A DNA stretch of 64,000 nt from Actinacidiphila sp. DG2A-62 (GTDB lineage Bacteria; Actinomycetota; Actinomycetes; Streptomycetales; Streptomycetaceae): NCBI RefSeq assembly GCF_035825295.1, contig NZ_JAYMGI010000002.1, forward strand, positions 5,261,501-5,325,500, read 5' to 3'. The notes under the pieces are model-generated. The model saw nothing but the letters and a program-made list of their open reading frames with translations. It was not told the origin of the DNA and ran no database searches. Of this stretch, positions 45,161 to 54,521 are shown piece after piece (position 1 is the first letter of the stretch; each line of letters opens with the position of its first letter). A program made the translations under genes and the position numbers.

Positions 45161-46041
45161 GCTTCCACACCTCGTCCCGCGTCCGCACCGGAGGTCACGC
45201 GCCGGTACGCGAGCTGCACCTCGTCGCGCAGCGACTCCCAGATCCGCTCGTGGAGCTTGACGAACTCCGGGGTGTGCCGGATCTCGCGCGGGTTCCTCGG
45301 CCGCGGCAGGTCGATGTCGAACGACTCCTTGACCGTGGCCGGCCCGGCGGTCAGCACCACGACCTTGTCGGCGAGCGAGATCGCCTCCTCCAGGTCGTGC
45401 GTCACGAACACCACCGACGGACGGGTCAGGTCCCACAGCGAGAGCAGCTCGTCGGACATGATCTGCCGGGTCTGCACGTCCAGGCCCGCGAACGGCTCGT
45501 CCATCAGCAGCACCCGCGGCCGGTTGATCATGGTCTGCGCGAGCGCCACCCGCTTGCGCATCCCGCCGGACAGCTGGTGCGGGTGGTAGCGCTCGAACCC
45601 GGTCAGGCCCACCCGGCCCAGCCAGTCGGCGGCCTGGGCCTGCGCCTCCTTGCGGGAGGCGCCGCGGAAGCGCGGGCCGGCCGCGACGTTGGCGATGACG
45701 GTCTTCCACGGGAACACCGCGTCCGTCTGGAAGACGAAGCCGACGTCCTTGGTGATGCCGTCCACCGGCAGCCCGTCGACCAGGACCTCTCCGGCGTCGG
45801 GACGCTCCATGCCGGAGATCAACGAGAGGGTGGTCGATTTTCCGCAGCCGGTCGGGCCCACCACCGCGGTGAACTCGCCGGCCGCGACCGAAAAATTGAT
45901 GTTGCGCAGAACATCATGATTTCCGCCCTGCGGCGTAGTGAAGGATTTGGTCACGTCGCGCAGCGCGATAGGCGGCGTCGTCGTCGCTTGCCGCGTTGTG
46001 ACCGGCGCATTGCTGTGCCCCTGCTGGGATTCGCTTGTCAC
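45157..46041 (-). CDS. ABC importer ATP-binding protein (SsuB/TauB-like)
   Basis: 294 residues. Walker A GPTGCGKST, Q-loop VFQTDAVFPWKTV, signature LSGGMRKRVALAQ, Walker B VLLMDEPFAGLD, H-loop VTHDLEEA. The PWKTV and GPATV blocks are typical of nitrate/sulfonate/taurine importers. GTG 46041 is the first start in frame but has a poor Shine-Dalgarno; internal GTG codons before IALRDVTKSF are possible. First gene of the operon. No thiamine riboswitch motif is visible in the 224 bp upstream. Confidence 0.92.
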   Translation of the reverse strand: MTSESQQGHSNAPVTTRQATTTPPIALRDVTKSFTTPQGGNHDVLRNINFSVAAGEFTAVVGPTGCGKSTTLSLISGMERPDAGEVLVDGLPVDGITKDVGFVFQTDAVFPWKTVIANVAAGPRFRGASRKEAQAQAADWLGRVGLTGFERYHPHQLSGGMRKRVALAQTMINRPRVLLMDEPFAGLDVQTRQIMSDELLSLWDLTRPSVVFVTHDLEEAISLADKVVVLTAGPATVKESFDIDLPRPRNPREIRHTPEFVKLHERIWESLRDEVQLAYRRVTSGADAGRGVEA

Positions 46042-46265
46042 GCGAGGGAGGCTGCCAGAAGCCGGGGCAGAGCACCAACCTCTTCGAACAGGGGTCCATT
46101 GACTTAAGCGCCCGCCGTGCGCCGGATGCGCCGGTCATGCGCCCGCCGGTCATCCACCCTGTCGCCGGTTGTCCCGAGAAGTCGCTGAAAACATGCTTCT
46201 TCCGTCTTCAGCCGGTCGTGCCGGAAGGGTTAGACGCCGATGGTTTTCAGAGGTAACTTCTGCCG

Positions 46266-47440
46266 ATGGCTTTGCGCTCTCCCGACTTACCCTCGACCAC
46301 CCGACTTGCCGACCGACTCGCTTTGCGCATGCTCGTTGATACGTTCCAACCGGAGCTGATGGACCGGCTCCTGGACGACGCGGAACGGCGCGAGCGCCGG
46401 CGCCGGCTGCTGCCGGCGCAGCTCATGATGTACTTCGTGCTCTCGATGTGGCTCTTCGGGGCGTCCTCCTACGAGGAGGTGCTCGCGAAGCTGACCGGCG
46501 GGCTGCCCGAGATGTTCCAGCCGGCGGAGGAAGTGGCCACCGCGGCGGCGATCGCCAGGGCCCGGATGCGGCTGGGGACCGAGCCGCTCAAGGCGCTCTG
46601 GGGGCACGTGGCCGCGACGGCCGCTCGCCGCGAACAGCCCGGCCGGCAGCGGTCGTTCATCTACGAGAGCGTCGCGATGGAAGTGCCGGACACGGCCGCG
46701 AACCGGATCGCGTACGCCCCCGCGGCCACCGCCACGCCCTGCGGCGGCGAGCCGCAGGGCGTGGCGGCGGGCGACACCCGGCGCACCCTGGACGTCTGGC
46801 TGTCCTCGCTCACCGACTGCCGGCAGCGCGTCGCGCCCGTCGCCGCCATCGCGCCGGACCGGGCGAGCGGCGTCGAGGCCGTCGTCGCGCAGTGGCCGCA
46901 CGACGCGTTCGGCGAGCGGACGGTGGTGGTCGGCGACGGGCAGCCGCTGTCCGCGGCGCTGTGGTCGGTGCTGGCCGAGGCGGGCGCCGACCAGATCTGG
47001 CGGGCGGCCGACCGGGCGAAGGCCGCGCAGCCGCTGCCGGTGGAACACCGGCTGGCCGACGGCTCCTTCCGGTCCACGCTCCGGCCGGCCCCGGCGACCC
47101 CGGGACGCGGGGCCTCGCCGTCCGGGTGGTGCCGCACGCCGCGGCCCTCCTGGTCACCTCGTTCCTCGACCCGGCGCTGCCGGCCGCCGAGATCGCCGCG
47201 CGCTACGAACGGGCCGTGCTGGACCGCGCGGACGGCGTCGGGCACTTCGCCGGACGGATCGCCGGACCGCGGGTGGTGCTGAGATCGAAAAGTCCTGAAC
47301 TCGTCCGTCAGGAGATATACGCGATGCTGTGTACCTACCACGCAGTAGGGCATCTGGTGTCTCCCGTACACGGGGGTGCACATATTTCGGACGGGCTGTC
47401 CGCAGGCCGGAACGGATGGAGTGCCGTCGGGCGGCCTTAA
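46266..47440 (+). pseudogene. Degenerate IS4-type transposase gene
   Basis: The N-terminal domain is well kept (RLADRLALRMLVDTFQPELM, LLPAQLMMYFVLSMWLFGAS, SYEEVLAKLTGGLPEMFQP, ARARMRLGTEPLKALW) and so is the C-terminal GPRVVLRSKSPELVRQEIYA. The catalytic core is not: where active relatives read IDGTTLDVPDT this has YESVAMEVPDT, and the late WEFE-type Glu region is replaced by LDRADGVGHFAGR. A one-base shift near 47,100 joins frames ...LRPAPATPG and TRGLAVRVVPHA. Either a dying IS copy or a domesticated protein. No terminal inverted repeats seen. Confidence 0.75.
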
Positions 47441-47801
47441 GTCAGTAAGGCAATCCTTTGCTCTCGCGGGCGCGCGTGTGCTGCAATTAGGGCCCCCGGC
47501 GAAGGCGTCGAACGCAAGCGGACGCGCGAGATGACAAGGGGGAGCATCGGCGGTCGGAGCGGTATGACACCCGCGCTCCGGCGCGAGCCGACCATTGTGT
47601 ACGAACGCGGACCGAGCCTTGTGTACAGAAGCCGGGGTTTCGTCGTGGATGAACCGGATGACCAGGCGTCGTCGCGTCATGCGACGGCGTTAATGAAGGT
47701 TAAGGGTTTAGTTGAATGGAAGACCAGCGGTCCCGTGGAACCGGACGTCCGATGACGTGCGGAAACCGCCCGCCGCGCCAGGGGGAGCACGGAGCGGCGA
47801 C
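47441..47801. other. 361-bp gene-free interval before the conservon
   Basis: No coding sequence I can support. It contains two direct TTGTGTAC-type elements (47595-47605 TTGTGTACGAA and 47619-47630 TTGTGTACAGAA, 24 bp apart) and an A+T-rich patch (GTTAATGAAGGTTAAGGGTT region, 47,690-47,715) that is a reasonable promoter area for cvnA, although no -35/-10 pair is clear. Confidence 0.45.
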
Positions 47802-50789
47802 ATGACAGGCGCGACGGAGCCGGCGAAGGAGCCGGGGGGGCCGGGGGCCGCCGCACCGCGGGGACGGGGAGCCGCGCTGATCGGGCGTCTCGCCGCCGGG
47901 CTGCGGGCCAAACGCAGGGTGGGCGACTGGCGGTTGCGCAACCGCATGCTGCTCCTCGTGCTGGTCCCGCTGGTCGCGATCATCCCGCTGGGCGGCGTGC
48001 GCGTGGTGTCCGAGGTCGGCAGCCTGCGCAACGCCTCGCACATCCAGGGCCAGACGCAGCTGGCCCGGCAGATCGCCACGCTGGTCAGCGCGCTGGACGA
48101 CGAGCGGGACCTCACCGAGGTCGCGCTCACCGGGTCCGGCGTCCTGGGCGACCGGAAGCTGGCCGCGGCGCAGCAGGCCACCAACGCGCAGGTCACGGCC
48201 TTCGACGCGGCGCTGCACGAGCACCGGGGCAGCGTCGACGCGCTGCCCGCCGCCGTGCGGCAGCTCGGCGCCCGCGCCGAGGCCCGGCTCGGCGACCTCG
48301 CCCCGCTGCGCGCCTCCGCGCAGGGCCTGGCGCCCGGCGCCGGCACCCCGACCTTCAGCGCCTACAGCACGATCGTCGGCGACCTGCTGGACTTCAGCGA
48401 CCAGCTGGGCGCGGTCAGCTCCGACCACACCCTGATCAGCCTGGTCTCGACGCTGGCCTCGATCCAGCAGATCGAGCAGCAGACCTCCAGCGAGCGCGGC
48501 TTCATCGCCGACGTGCTGGACCGCGGCGGCTTCACGCTGGAGCTGAAGGAGAACATCGAGCAGGCGCAGTTCGAGACGGCCAACGACGAACTGGCCACCA
48601 ACGCGCCCACCTCGCTGCTGAACCTCTACCAGTCGACGGTCAGCGGCGACAAGGTCGGCGCCGCCGACGGCACGGTCCAGGCGGTCGCCACGGCCGCGCA
48701 GGAGGACACCTCGGTCGCGGGTCTCGGCATCGCCAAGAGCACCGCCTTCGGCCAGTTGACGGACAAACTCGACGCGGTGCGCGTGGTCGAGCGGCAGGCC
48801 GTGGCGGACATGAACGCCCGCGCCTCGCACCTGCTGTCGTCGGTGCGGACCCAGCTGTACCAGAACCTGGCGATCATCATCGTGGTGGTCGCGCTGTCCC
48901 TGCTCGGCGCCGTGGTGCTGGCCAGGTCCGTGGTGCGGCCGCTGCGCCAGCTGCGGGTCTCCGCGCTGGACGTCGCGGACAACCGGCTGCCGGACGCGGT
49001 GCGCCGGCTGCGCGACGTCCAGCCGTCGGACGACGAGGAGCCGGTGCGGGTCGAGCCGATCGAGGTGCGGACGCAGGACGAGGTCGGCCAGGTGGCCCGC
49101 GCCTTCGACCGGGTGCACGTGGAGGCGGTGCGGCTGGCCACCGAGCAGGCCCGGATGCGCAGCAACGTCAACGCGATCTTCACCAACCTCTCGCGCCGCA
49201 GCGAGAGCCTGGTGCTGCGGCAGCTCCAGCTCATCGACGACCTGGAGAACAGCGAGCAGAACCCCGGCCAGCTGGCCAGCCTGTTCCAGCTCGACCACCT
49301 CGCCACCCGCATGCGCCGCAACAACGAGAACCTGCTGGTGCTCGCCGGCGAGGAGCAGAGCCGCCGCTGGAACCAGCCGGTGTCGCTGTTCGACCTGGTC
49401 CGCGCCGCCACCGCCGAGGTCGAGCAGTACGAGCGGGTGGTGCTCTACGAGCTGCCCGACGTCGCGGTGGCCGGCCACGCCGCCACCGACCTGGTGCACC
49501 TGGTGGCCGAACTCGTGGAGAACGCCACCTCGTTCTCCGGGCCCGAGACACAGGTCCTGGTGGGCGCCAAGATGCTCACCTCGGGCGAGGTGGTGCTGGA
49601 CATCGCGGACGCCGGCATCGGCATCCGCCCCGAGGAGCTGGACCGGATCAACCGCCGGCTGGCCGAGCCGCCGGTGCTCGACGTGGCGACCTCGCGCCGG
49701 ATGGGCCTGTTCGTGGTCGGCCGGCTGGCCGCCAAGTACGGCATCCAGGTGCGGCTGACGAACACCGGCAGGACCGGCCTGAACGCGCTGGTGCGCATCC
49801 CGCTGACTTTGCTGCTGCCCGCCAGCGAGCTGGAGGCGATCGGGGCGCCGGCGTTCGACCAGGCGGCGCTGCGGCCCGGTCCGTACGAGACCGGCGAGTT
49901 CGCCGCGGTGGGCGGCGGGTACGCGGCCGGGCGCGGCGGCGACCCGCGCTTCGACGGGGCGTACGGCATGCCGCAGGCGGACCGGTACGGCGGTCGCGGC
50001 TACGGGGAGTCCTCGCCGGGACGCCACTCCGGTCCGCCCGACGGCGGCTTCCCGTGGTTCCACGAGGAGCAGGAGGGCCAGGGGCCGGGCGGCGGGGACT
50101 TCTCGTGGTTCGCGCCGGGCCCCGAGGACCCCGCGGACGAGGCGGGGGCGTACGGGCTCGCGCCGGGGCAGCCCCCGGCCGCGGCAGGGCAGCCCGGTCC
50201 GTTCCCACCGTCCGCCCAGTCCGTACCGCCCTCGCCGTCCGCGCAGCCCGCCCGGTCCGCGCCCGCCGCGCTGCCCGTGCCGCCCGACTCGCCCGCGCTC
50301 CCCGCGGCCGGCCGGCACGCGTACCCCGGCCAGATGCAGCAGCCGCGGACGCAGCCCCACCCGCAGCCGCAACCCCAGGCGTACGCGCCGCCGCAGAGCC
50401 CGTACCAGCAGCCGGCCCAGCACCAGCCCCGGCCGCAGGCGCAGCAGCAGCCGCACTCCCACGTCCAACCGCACTCCCACGTCCAGCCGCAGTCTCACGT
50501 CCAGCCGCCACCCCCGTCGCCGGCCCAGCACCAGCCCCGGCCGCAGGCGCAGGCCGGCGCGCAGTCGCCGCCGTCGGGACTGCCGCGGCGCGTGCCGTTC
50601 GACAACCTCGCGCCGGACTCCCGGCTGCGCCGCGCCGCGCCGCAGCCGAACCCCGCGCCGAGCGCGCCGCGCTCGGCGGGCCAGATGCGGGACCGGCTGT
50701 CCAACTTCCACCAGGGCGTCCGGCGCGGCAAGGACGGCGGCGACCGCGACGGCCGCGGCCGGCCGCCGGGCGGATCGGGTCCGCTATGA
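47802..50789 (+). CDS. cvnA: Conservon sensor kinase-like protein CvnA (nitrate-sensor domain)
   Basis: 995-residue membrane protein. Cytoplasmic N-terminus, helix LLLVLVPLVAIIPLGGVRV, extracellular nitrate/nitrite-sensor (NIT) domain of paired helices (residues ~70-345), helix LAIIIVVVALSLLGAVVLA, HAMP-like linker, then a coiled segment with ARMRSNVNAIFTNLSRRSES and a HATPase_c domain (HLVAELVENATSFSGPETQV, DAGIGI). No ordinary phospho-acceptor HisKA motif is seen, as for other CvnA. The last ~300 residues are Pro/Gln/Gly-rich and include three HSHVQP repeats. ATG 47802 with GGAG upstream. First gene of the conservon. Confidence 0.9.
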   Translation: MTGATEPAKEPGGPGAAAPRGRGAALIGRLAAGLRAKRRVGDWRLRNRMLLLVLVPLVAIIPLGGVRVVSEVGSLRNASHIQGQTQLARQIATLVSALDDERDLTEVALTGSGVLGDRKLAAAQQATNAQVTAFDAALHEHRGSVDALPAAVRQLGARAEARLGDLAPLRASAQGLAPGAGTPTFSAYSTIVGDLLDFSDQLGAVSSDHTLISLVSTLASIQQIEQQTSSERGFIADVLDRGGFTLELKENIEQAQFETANDELATNAPTSLLNLYQSTVSGDKVGAADGTVQAVATAAQEDTSVAGLGIAKSTAFGQLTDKLDAVRVVERQAVADMNARASHLLSSVRTQLYQNLAIIIVVVALSLLGAVVLARSVVRPLRQLRVSALDVADNRLPDAVRRLRDVQPSDDEEPVRVEPIEVRTQDEVGQVARAFDRVHVEAVRLATEQARMRSNVNAIFTNLSRRSESLVLRQLQLIDDLENSEQNPGQLASLFQLDHLATRMRRNNENLLVLAGEEQSRRWNQPVSLFDLVRAATAEVEQYERVVLYELPDVAVAGHAATDLVHLVAELVENATSFSGPETQVLVGAKMLTSGEVVLDIADAGIGIRPEELDRINRRLAEPPVLDVATSRRMGLFVVGRLAAKYGIQVRLTNTGRTGLNALVRIPLTLLLPASELEAIGAPAFDQAALRPGPYETGEFAAVGGGYAAGRGGDPRFDGAYGMPQADRYGGRGYGESSPGRHSGPPDGGFPWFHEEQEGQGPGGGDFSWFAPGPEDPADEAGAYGLAPGQPPAAAGQPGPFPPSAQSVPPSPSAQPARSAPAALPVPPDSPALPAAGRHAYPGQMQQPRTQPHPQPQPQAYAPPQSPYQQPAQHQPRPQAQQQPHSHVQPHSHVQPQSHVQPPPPSPAQHQPRPQAQAGAQSPPSGLPRRVPFDNLAPDSRLRRAAPQPNPAPSAPRSAGQMRDRLSNFHQGVRRGKDGGDRDGRGRPPGGSGPL
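50418..50551 (+). repeat. Repeats in the cvnA tail
   Basis: CAGCACCAGCCCCGGCCGCA occurs twice (starting ~50,419 and ~50,525), flanking three copies of an 18-bp unit that encodes H/Q-SHVQP (50,454-50,508). Length variation here would only alter the disordered tail. Confidence 0.75.
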
Positions 50790-50936
50790 GGAGGCTGCGC
50801 TCTCCCCAGTCCCCGTCCCGGGCGCGCGCCGCCGCACCGTTCGCAGCGCCCACCCCCGGAGCGCCCCCGCCCGCGGCGCCCTCACCCGCGGCGCCGTCGG
50901 AGGTCGACTCCAGCAGCAGAGGAAGCAGCCACAGCC

Positions 50937-51359
50937 ATGAGCGATCTGAGCAACGCAGCGCAGAACCTGAACTGGCTCATCGCCAACTTCGTCAAGCAGG
51001 TGCCGGGCGTCGCCCACGCGGTGGTCGTCTCCTCGGACGGCGTCCAGCTCCTGGCCTCGGCGTCGATGCCGAAGGAGCGCGGCGACCAGCTCGCCGCGCT
51101 GGCCTCGGGCCTCGCGAGCCTGACGCAGGGGGCGGCGACGCTCTTCGAGGCCGGCACGGTCACCCAGACCATCGTCGACATGCAGAACGGCTTCCTCTTC
51201 CTGACCTCGATCAGCGACGGGTCGGTGCTCGCGGTGCTGGCGGCGCCCGGCTGCGACATGAAGATCGTGGGGTACGAGATGACCTTGCTGGTCGAGCGGA
51301 CCGGCGACGCGCTGACCCCCGCCGTGCGCAAGGAACTGCAGAAGGCGCTGGCGGGCTGA
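50937..51359 (+). CDS. cvnB: Conservon protein CvnB (roadblock/LC7)
   Basis: 140-residue roadblock/LC7-fold protein. NLNWLIANFVKQVPGVAHAV, VSSDGVQLLASASMP, LTSISDGSVLAVLAAPGCDM and VGYEMTLLVERTG are standard for CvnB. Roadblock proteins act as partners or GAPs for the conservon small GTPase (CvnD). ATG 50937. Here that GTPase gene is not in the operon. Confidence 0.94.
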   Translation: MSDLSNAAQNLNWLIANFVKQVPGVAHAVVVSSDGVQLLASASMPKERGDQLAALASGLASLTQGAATLFEAGTVTQTIVDMQNGFLFLTSISDGSVLAVLAAPGCDMKIVGYEMTLLVERTGDALTPAVRKELQKALAG

Positions 51360-51408
51360 CGGCCGGCCCGGCCGTCCGCTGGCCACACACCCGGAAGGAC
51401 GTGCGTAC

Positions 51409-51765
51409 GTGAGTGCAGACCGCAGGCGCAGCTCGCCGTTCGTACGCCCCTACGCCGTCACCCGCGGCAGGACCACGGCGCGCACCGACTTCGCGCTGGA
51501 GGCCCTGGTCAGCACCACCATGCTCGCCTGGGAGAGCGGGGTGAGGTTCTTCCCCGAGCAGCAGGCGATCTGCCGGCTGTGCATGAACCTCACCTCGGTC
51601 GCCGAGATATCCGCGGTGCTCACCATCCCGCTCCAGGTCACCCGCGTGCTGGTGGGGGACCTGGCCGAGAGCGGCTACGTCAGCGTCCAGCAGCCGGCCT
51701 ACACGGGCGGACGGCCGGACGTCACGCTGCTGGAACGGGTGCTCACCGGGCTGCGCGGCCTCTGA
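51409..51765 (+). CDS. cvnC: Conservon protein CvnC (DUF742)
   Basis: 118-residue DUF742 winged-helix-like protein: SPFVRPYAVTRGRTTARTDF, LEALVSTT, AICRLCMNLTSVAEISAVL, PLQVTRVLVGDLAESGYVSV. GTG 51409; an in-frame-independent GTG at 51401 is too early for the conserved N-terminus. In other conservons CvnC is followed directly by the GTPase CvnD; here a methyltransferase gene follows after 26 bp. Confidence 0.92.
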   Translation: MSADRRRSSPFVRPYAVTRGRTTARTDFALEALVSTTMLAWESGVRFFPEQQAICRLCMNLTSVAEISAVLTIPLQVTRVLVGDLAESGYVSVQQPAYTGGRPDVTLLERVLTGLRGL

Positions 51766-51791
51766 GCCGCCCCGACGACCTACGGAGTGTC

Positions 51792-52559
51792 ATGCCTGAC
51801 CCCTCGCCGCTCGCCGTGTCCTTCGGGGTCGCGGCGCAGGAGTACGACCGCTACCGCTCGGGGCCGCCCGCGCAGGCGCTGGACTGGCTGCTGCCGGCCG
51901 GCTGCCGTTCGGTGCTGGACCTGGGGGCCGGCACCGGGCTGCTGACCCGTCAGCTCGCCGACCGGGTCGAGGACGTCGTGGCGGTCGAGCCGGACGCCCG
52001 CATGCGGGAGGTGCTGACCGCTTCCTGTCCCGGGGCGGCGGTGCTGGAGGGGACCGCCGAGGCGATCCCGCTGCCGGACCGCCGGGTGGAGGCCGTCACG
52101 GTGTCCGCCGCGTGGCACTGGATGGACCCGGCCGCCGCGCTGCCGGAGATCGCGCGGGTGCTGACCCCGGGCGGCACGCTCGGCATCCTCTACACCCGCA
52201 GGGACCGGCGGGTGCCCTGGCTCGACGGCCTGGACGCCTTCGTGCACCGGGAGATGGGGACCGACGACCGGGTCGGCGCCCTGATCCGGCGGATGAACGA
52301 CGAACCGTGGCTGCCCAGGGACGCGCCGTTCGGCGAGACCGAGACGCACGCGGTGACCTGGACGGCGGTGATGACCGCCGAGGAGATCGTCGCGATGTTC
52401 GGCACCTACAGCAGGTTCATCACGCTGCCGGAGGAGCGGAAGCGGGAGCTGGCCGAACGCATCGGCGCGGAGGTCCGCGCCACCGCGCCGACCCGGGACG
52501 GCCAGGTCCTGATGCCCATGGTCTGCTACTGCTGGCGGGCCCGGCGCACCGCCCGCTGA
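51792..52559 (+). CDS. Class I SAM-dependent methyltransferase
   Basis: 255 residues. AVSFGVAAQEYDRYR is the usual opening of this UbiE/Methyltransf_11 group, then motif I VLDLGAGTGLLTRQLAD, acidic loop VAVEPDARM, SAAWHWMD and IARVLTPGGTLGILY. Substrate unknown. ATG 51792. It takes the operon position normally held by cvnD, with 26 bp after cvnC, so co-transcription is likely. Confidence 0.88.
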   Translation: MPDPSPLAVSFGVAAQEYDRYRSGPPAQALDWLLPAGCRSVLDLGAGTGLLTRQLADRVEDVVAVEPDARMREVLTASCPGAAVLEGTAEAIPLPDRRVEAVTVSAAWHWMDPAAALPEIARVLTPGGTLGILYTRRDRRVPWLDGLDAFVHREMGTDDRVGALIRRMNDEPWLPRDAPFGETETHAVTWTAVMTAEEIVAMFGTYSRFITLPEERKRELAERIGAEVRATAPTRDGQVLMPMVCYCWRARRTAR

Positions 52560-52590
52560 GCCGCCGGCAGCGAGCCGGGCCGGGCCGCCC

Positions 52591-54381
52591 TCACACGTCG
52601 CGGACCCAGCTGCCGTGGAAGCCCAGCGGCACCCGGCCCGGCAGATGGACGCGGGCCAGCGGCGGCGCGGTGAAGTCCTGGGCGGCCAGGACGACCAGGT
52701 CCGACGCGCCGCGGTCCGGATTGTGGACGTACGCCAGCGCGTAGCCGTCGTCCTCCGCGCCGCGGCGGGGATCGGCGCCGCCGTGCGGGCCGTGTCCGGG
52801 GCGCCACTGGTCGCCGTCCGGGTCGCGCGGCACGAACACCGCCTCGCCGGCCGGTGAGTTCCTCGGGAAGCGGTGCACCTGCGTGGTGCCGCGCAGCAGG
52901 TCGTGCTTGATCAGGGCGTCGCCGAAGTTCCGGTCCGGCGGGACGCCGTCCACCGTCTCGTAGGCGCGCCACATCTCGCCGGCGCACGCCGCGTAGCCGT
53001 AGCGGTGCCGGTGGGCGACCAGCCCCTCGCGGACGCGCGGGAACTCCTGCGGCCGGTCGTCGATCCGCCGGGTGCGCAGCCGCCCGTGCTCCAGGTCGAT
53101 GGTCCACCGCTCCAGGTACGGCGTGCCGGTCGCGGTCGGGCCGTCGCTGCCGCGTCCGGCGGCGAAGAACGGCGCCGGCATGCCGGCGAAGTCCACCACC
53201 ACGGTCCGGCCGTCGTCGTAGGCGTTCAGGGTGTGCGAGTAGTACGTCGAGGGGTCGCCCTCGAACCAGCGGACCGGGCCGCCCGCGCGCGGCATCACGC
53301 CGACCCGCGAGGGGTGCCGGTCGTTCCACACGTACGGCACCATGGCGCCGGCCTCGGCCGCCGCCATGTCGAAGGTGACCGGGGTGTCGAAGACCACGAC
53401 GTACCGCTCGGTCAGCGCGAAGTCGTGCATCATCGGACTGTCCGCGACCGGAATGCGGGTGGTCCTGGCCACCGTGCCGGTGTGGTCGACCACCAGGTGC
53501 CGGACGTGGTCCCAGGTCGGGTAGTACGTGATCGCGTGCAGCTCGTCGGCCTCCGCGTCGTACTTGGTGTGCGCGGTGAACGCGTCCTTCAGCGAGCCGC
53601 CGAAGTCGAACGCGCCGACCGTGTTCAGCTCCTCGTCCAGTTGGTACGGCATCGGGCCGCTCTCCTGGCAGGCGAGCACCCGGCCCTTGTACGGGACGAC
53701 GTGGGTGTTGGCCGCGAAGTCGTTGTCCGGGACCGGCCCCCGGTACGGCTCGCCGAGCTTCGCGGCCACGTCGGAGGAGCGCACCCAGCGGTTGCGGTAC
53801 CACTCGGCGCGGCCGTCGCGCAGCCGGACGCCGTGCACCATGCCCTGGCCGAGCATCCAGTGGTGGGCGCGGGGGTCCTCAAGGCCCAGCACGTTGGGGC
53901 CGTTGCGCAGGTAGCGGCCGTTCAGCTCGCGCGGGATCCGACCGGTCACCGGCAGGTCGAACGCGGTGACCTCCTCGGTCGCCGGGGCGAACGCCCCCCG
54001 CAGGAAGGGGAACCGGTTCGTCGCGGCGGCCGGCCCGCCGCCCGGCGCGGCGGCGCGGCCCGCGGCCGGCCCGCCGCCGGCCGCCCACGCGGAGCCGCCG
54101 CGCAGCGCCGCGAAGCCGCCGGCCGCGGCGACCGCGCCGCCGCGCAGCATCCGCCGCCGGGTCGGCCCGGAGCGCCCGGTCCCCGCGGAAGCCCCGCCGC
54201 CGAAAGCCCTCCCGGCCGCGCGGGCCGCGCCTGCCGCGCCCGCCGCCCCGGCCGCGCGGGCCGTCCCCGCGGCGTCCGCCGTTCCTGCCGCGTTCGCCGT
54301 TCCTGCCGCGGCGTCCGCCGTCCACGCCGTTCCCGCCGCGGCCTCCGTGCCGCTCGCGCGGTCTCCTCCGGTGTGCGCCAT
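52591..54381 (-). CDS. Tat-exported carotenoid oxygenase
   Basis: Retinal pigment epithelial membrane protein / carotenoid cleavage dioxygenase family, which splits double bonds of carotenoids or stilbenes with Fe(II). The four His that hold iron are recognisable in TWDHVRHLV, SPMMHDFALTERY, YYSHTLNAYDDG and the terminal PLGFHGSWV; LNGRYLRNGPNV is the family start. A twin-arginine signal TRRRMLRGGAVAAAGGF lies ~75 residues in, after an Ala/Gly/Thr-rich repeat tract. ATG 54381 with GGGGAG eight bases upstream; a start at 54435 is possible. The unusually long tract before the Tat motif suggests the true start could instead be nearer the RRR. Confidence 0.88.
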   Translation of the reverse strand: MAHTGGDRASGTEAAAGTAWTADAAAGTANAAGTADAAGTARAAGAAGAAGAARAAGRAFGGGASAGTGRSGPTRRRMLRGGAVAAAGGFAALRGGSAWAAGGGPAAGRAAAPGGGPAAATNRFPFLRGAFAPATEEVTAFDLPVTGRIPRELNGRYLRNGPNVLGLEDPRAHHWMLGQGMVHGVRLRDGRAEWYRNRWVRSSDVAAKLGEPYRGPVPDNDFAANTHVVPYKGRVLACQESGPMPYQLDEELNTVGAFDFGGSLKDAFTAHTKYDAEADELHAITYYPTWDHVRHLVVDHTGTVARTTRIPVADSPMMHDFALTERYVVVFDTPVTFDMAAAEAGAMVPYVWNDRHPSRVGVMPRAGGPVRWFEGDPSTYYSHTLNAYDDGRTVVVDFAGMPAPFFAAGRGSDGPTATGTPYLERWTIDLEHGRLRTRRIDDRPQEFPRVREGLVAHRHRYGYAACAGEMWRAYETVDGVPPDRNFGDALIKHDLLRGTTQVHRFPRNSPAGEAVFVPRDPDGDQWRPGHGPHGGADPRRGAEDDGYALAYVHNPDRGASDLVVLAAQDFTAPPLARVHLPGRVPLGFHGSWVRDV

Positions 54382-54521
54382 GCCGTCCACTCCCCGTCCC
54401 GCCGTTCGGTCCTGGTGCCGTTCTGCGTGCACCACGACCCTCTCCCGGCGCGCGGGCCGCGGTCATTGCGGACCGCACCCATGTCGGGGGCGGGGACAAC
54501 CCCCCCGGTCCCGGACCCGCC

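Noticed and set aside
46042..46265. Thiamine (TPP) riboswitch upstream of the NMT1-like ABC operon
   Set aside because: No CUGAGA and ACCUGA-type core motifs are visible in the interval.
41861..47500. Second copy of the tRNA-Tyr 3' end marking the far end of an integrated element
   Set aside because: No matching TTCGAATCCACG-type repeat found by eye in this stretch, so the island end is left undefined.
50054..51412. A cvnD GTPase hidden in another frame of the conservon
   Set aside because: No GxxxxGK[ST] or NKxD motif in any frame between cvnA and the methyltransferase.
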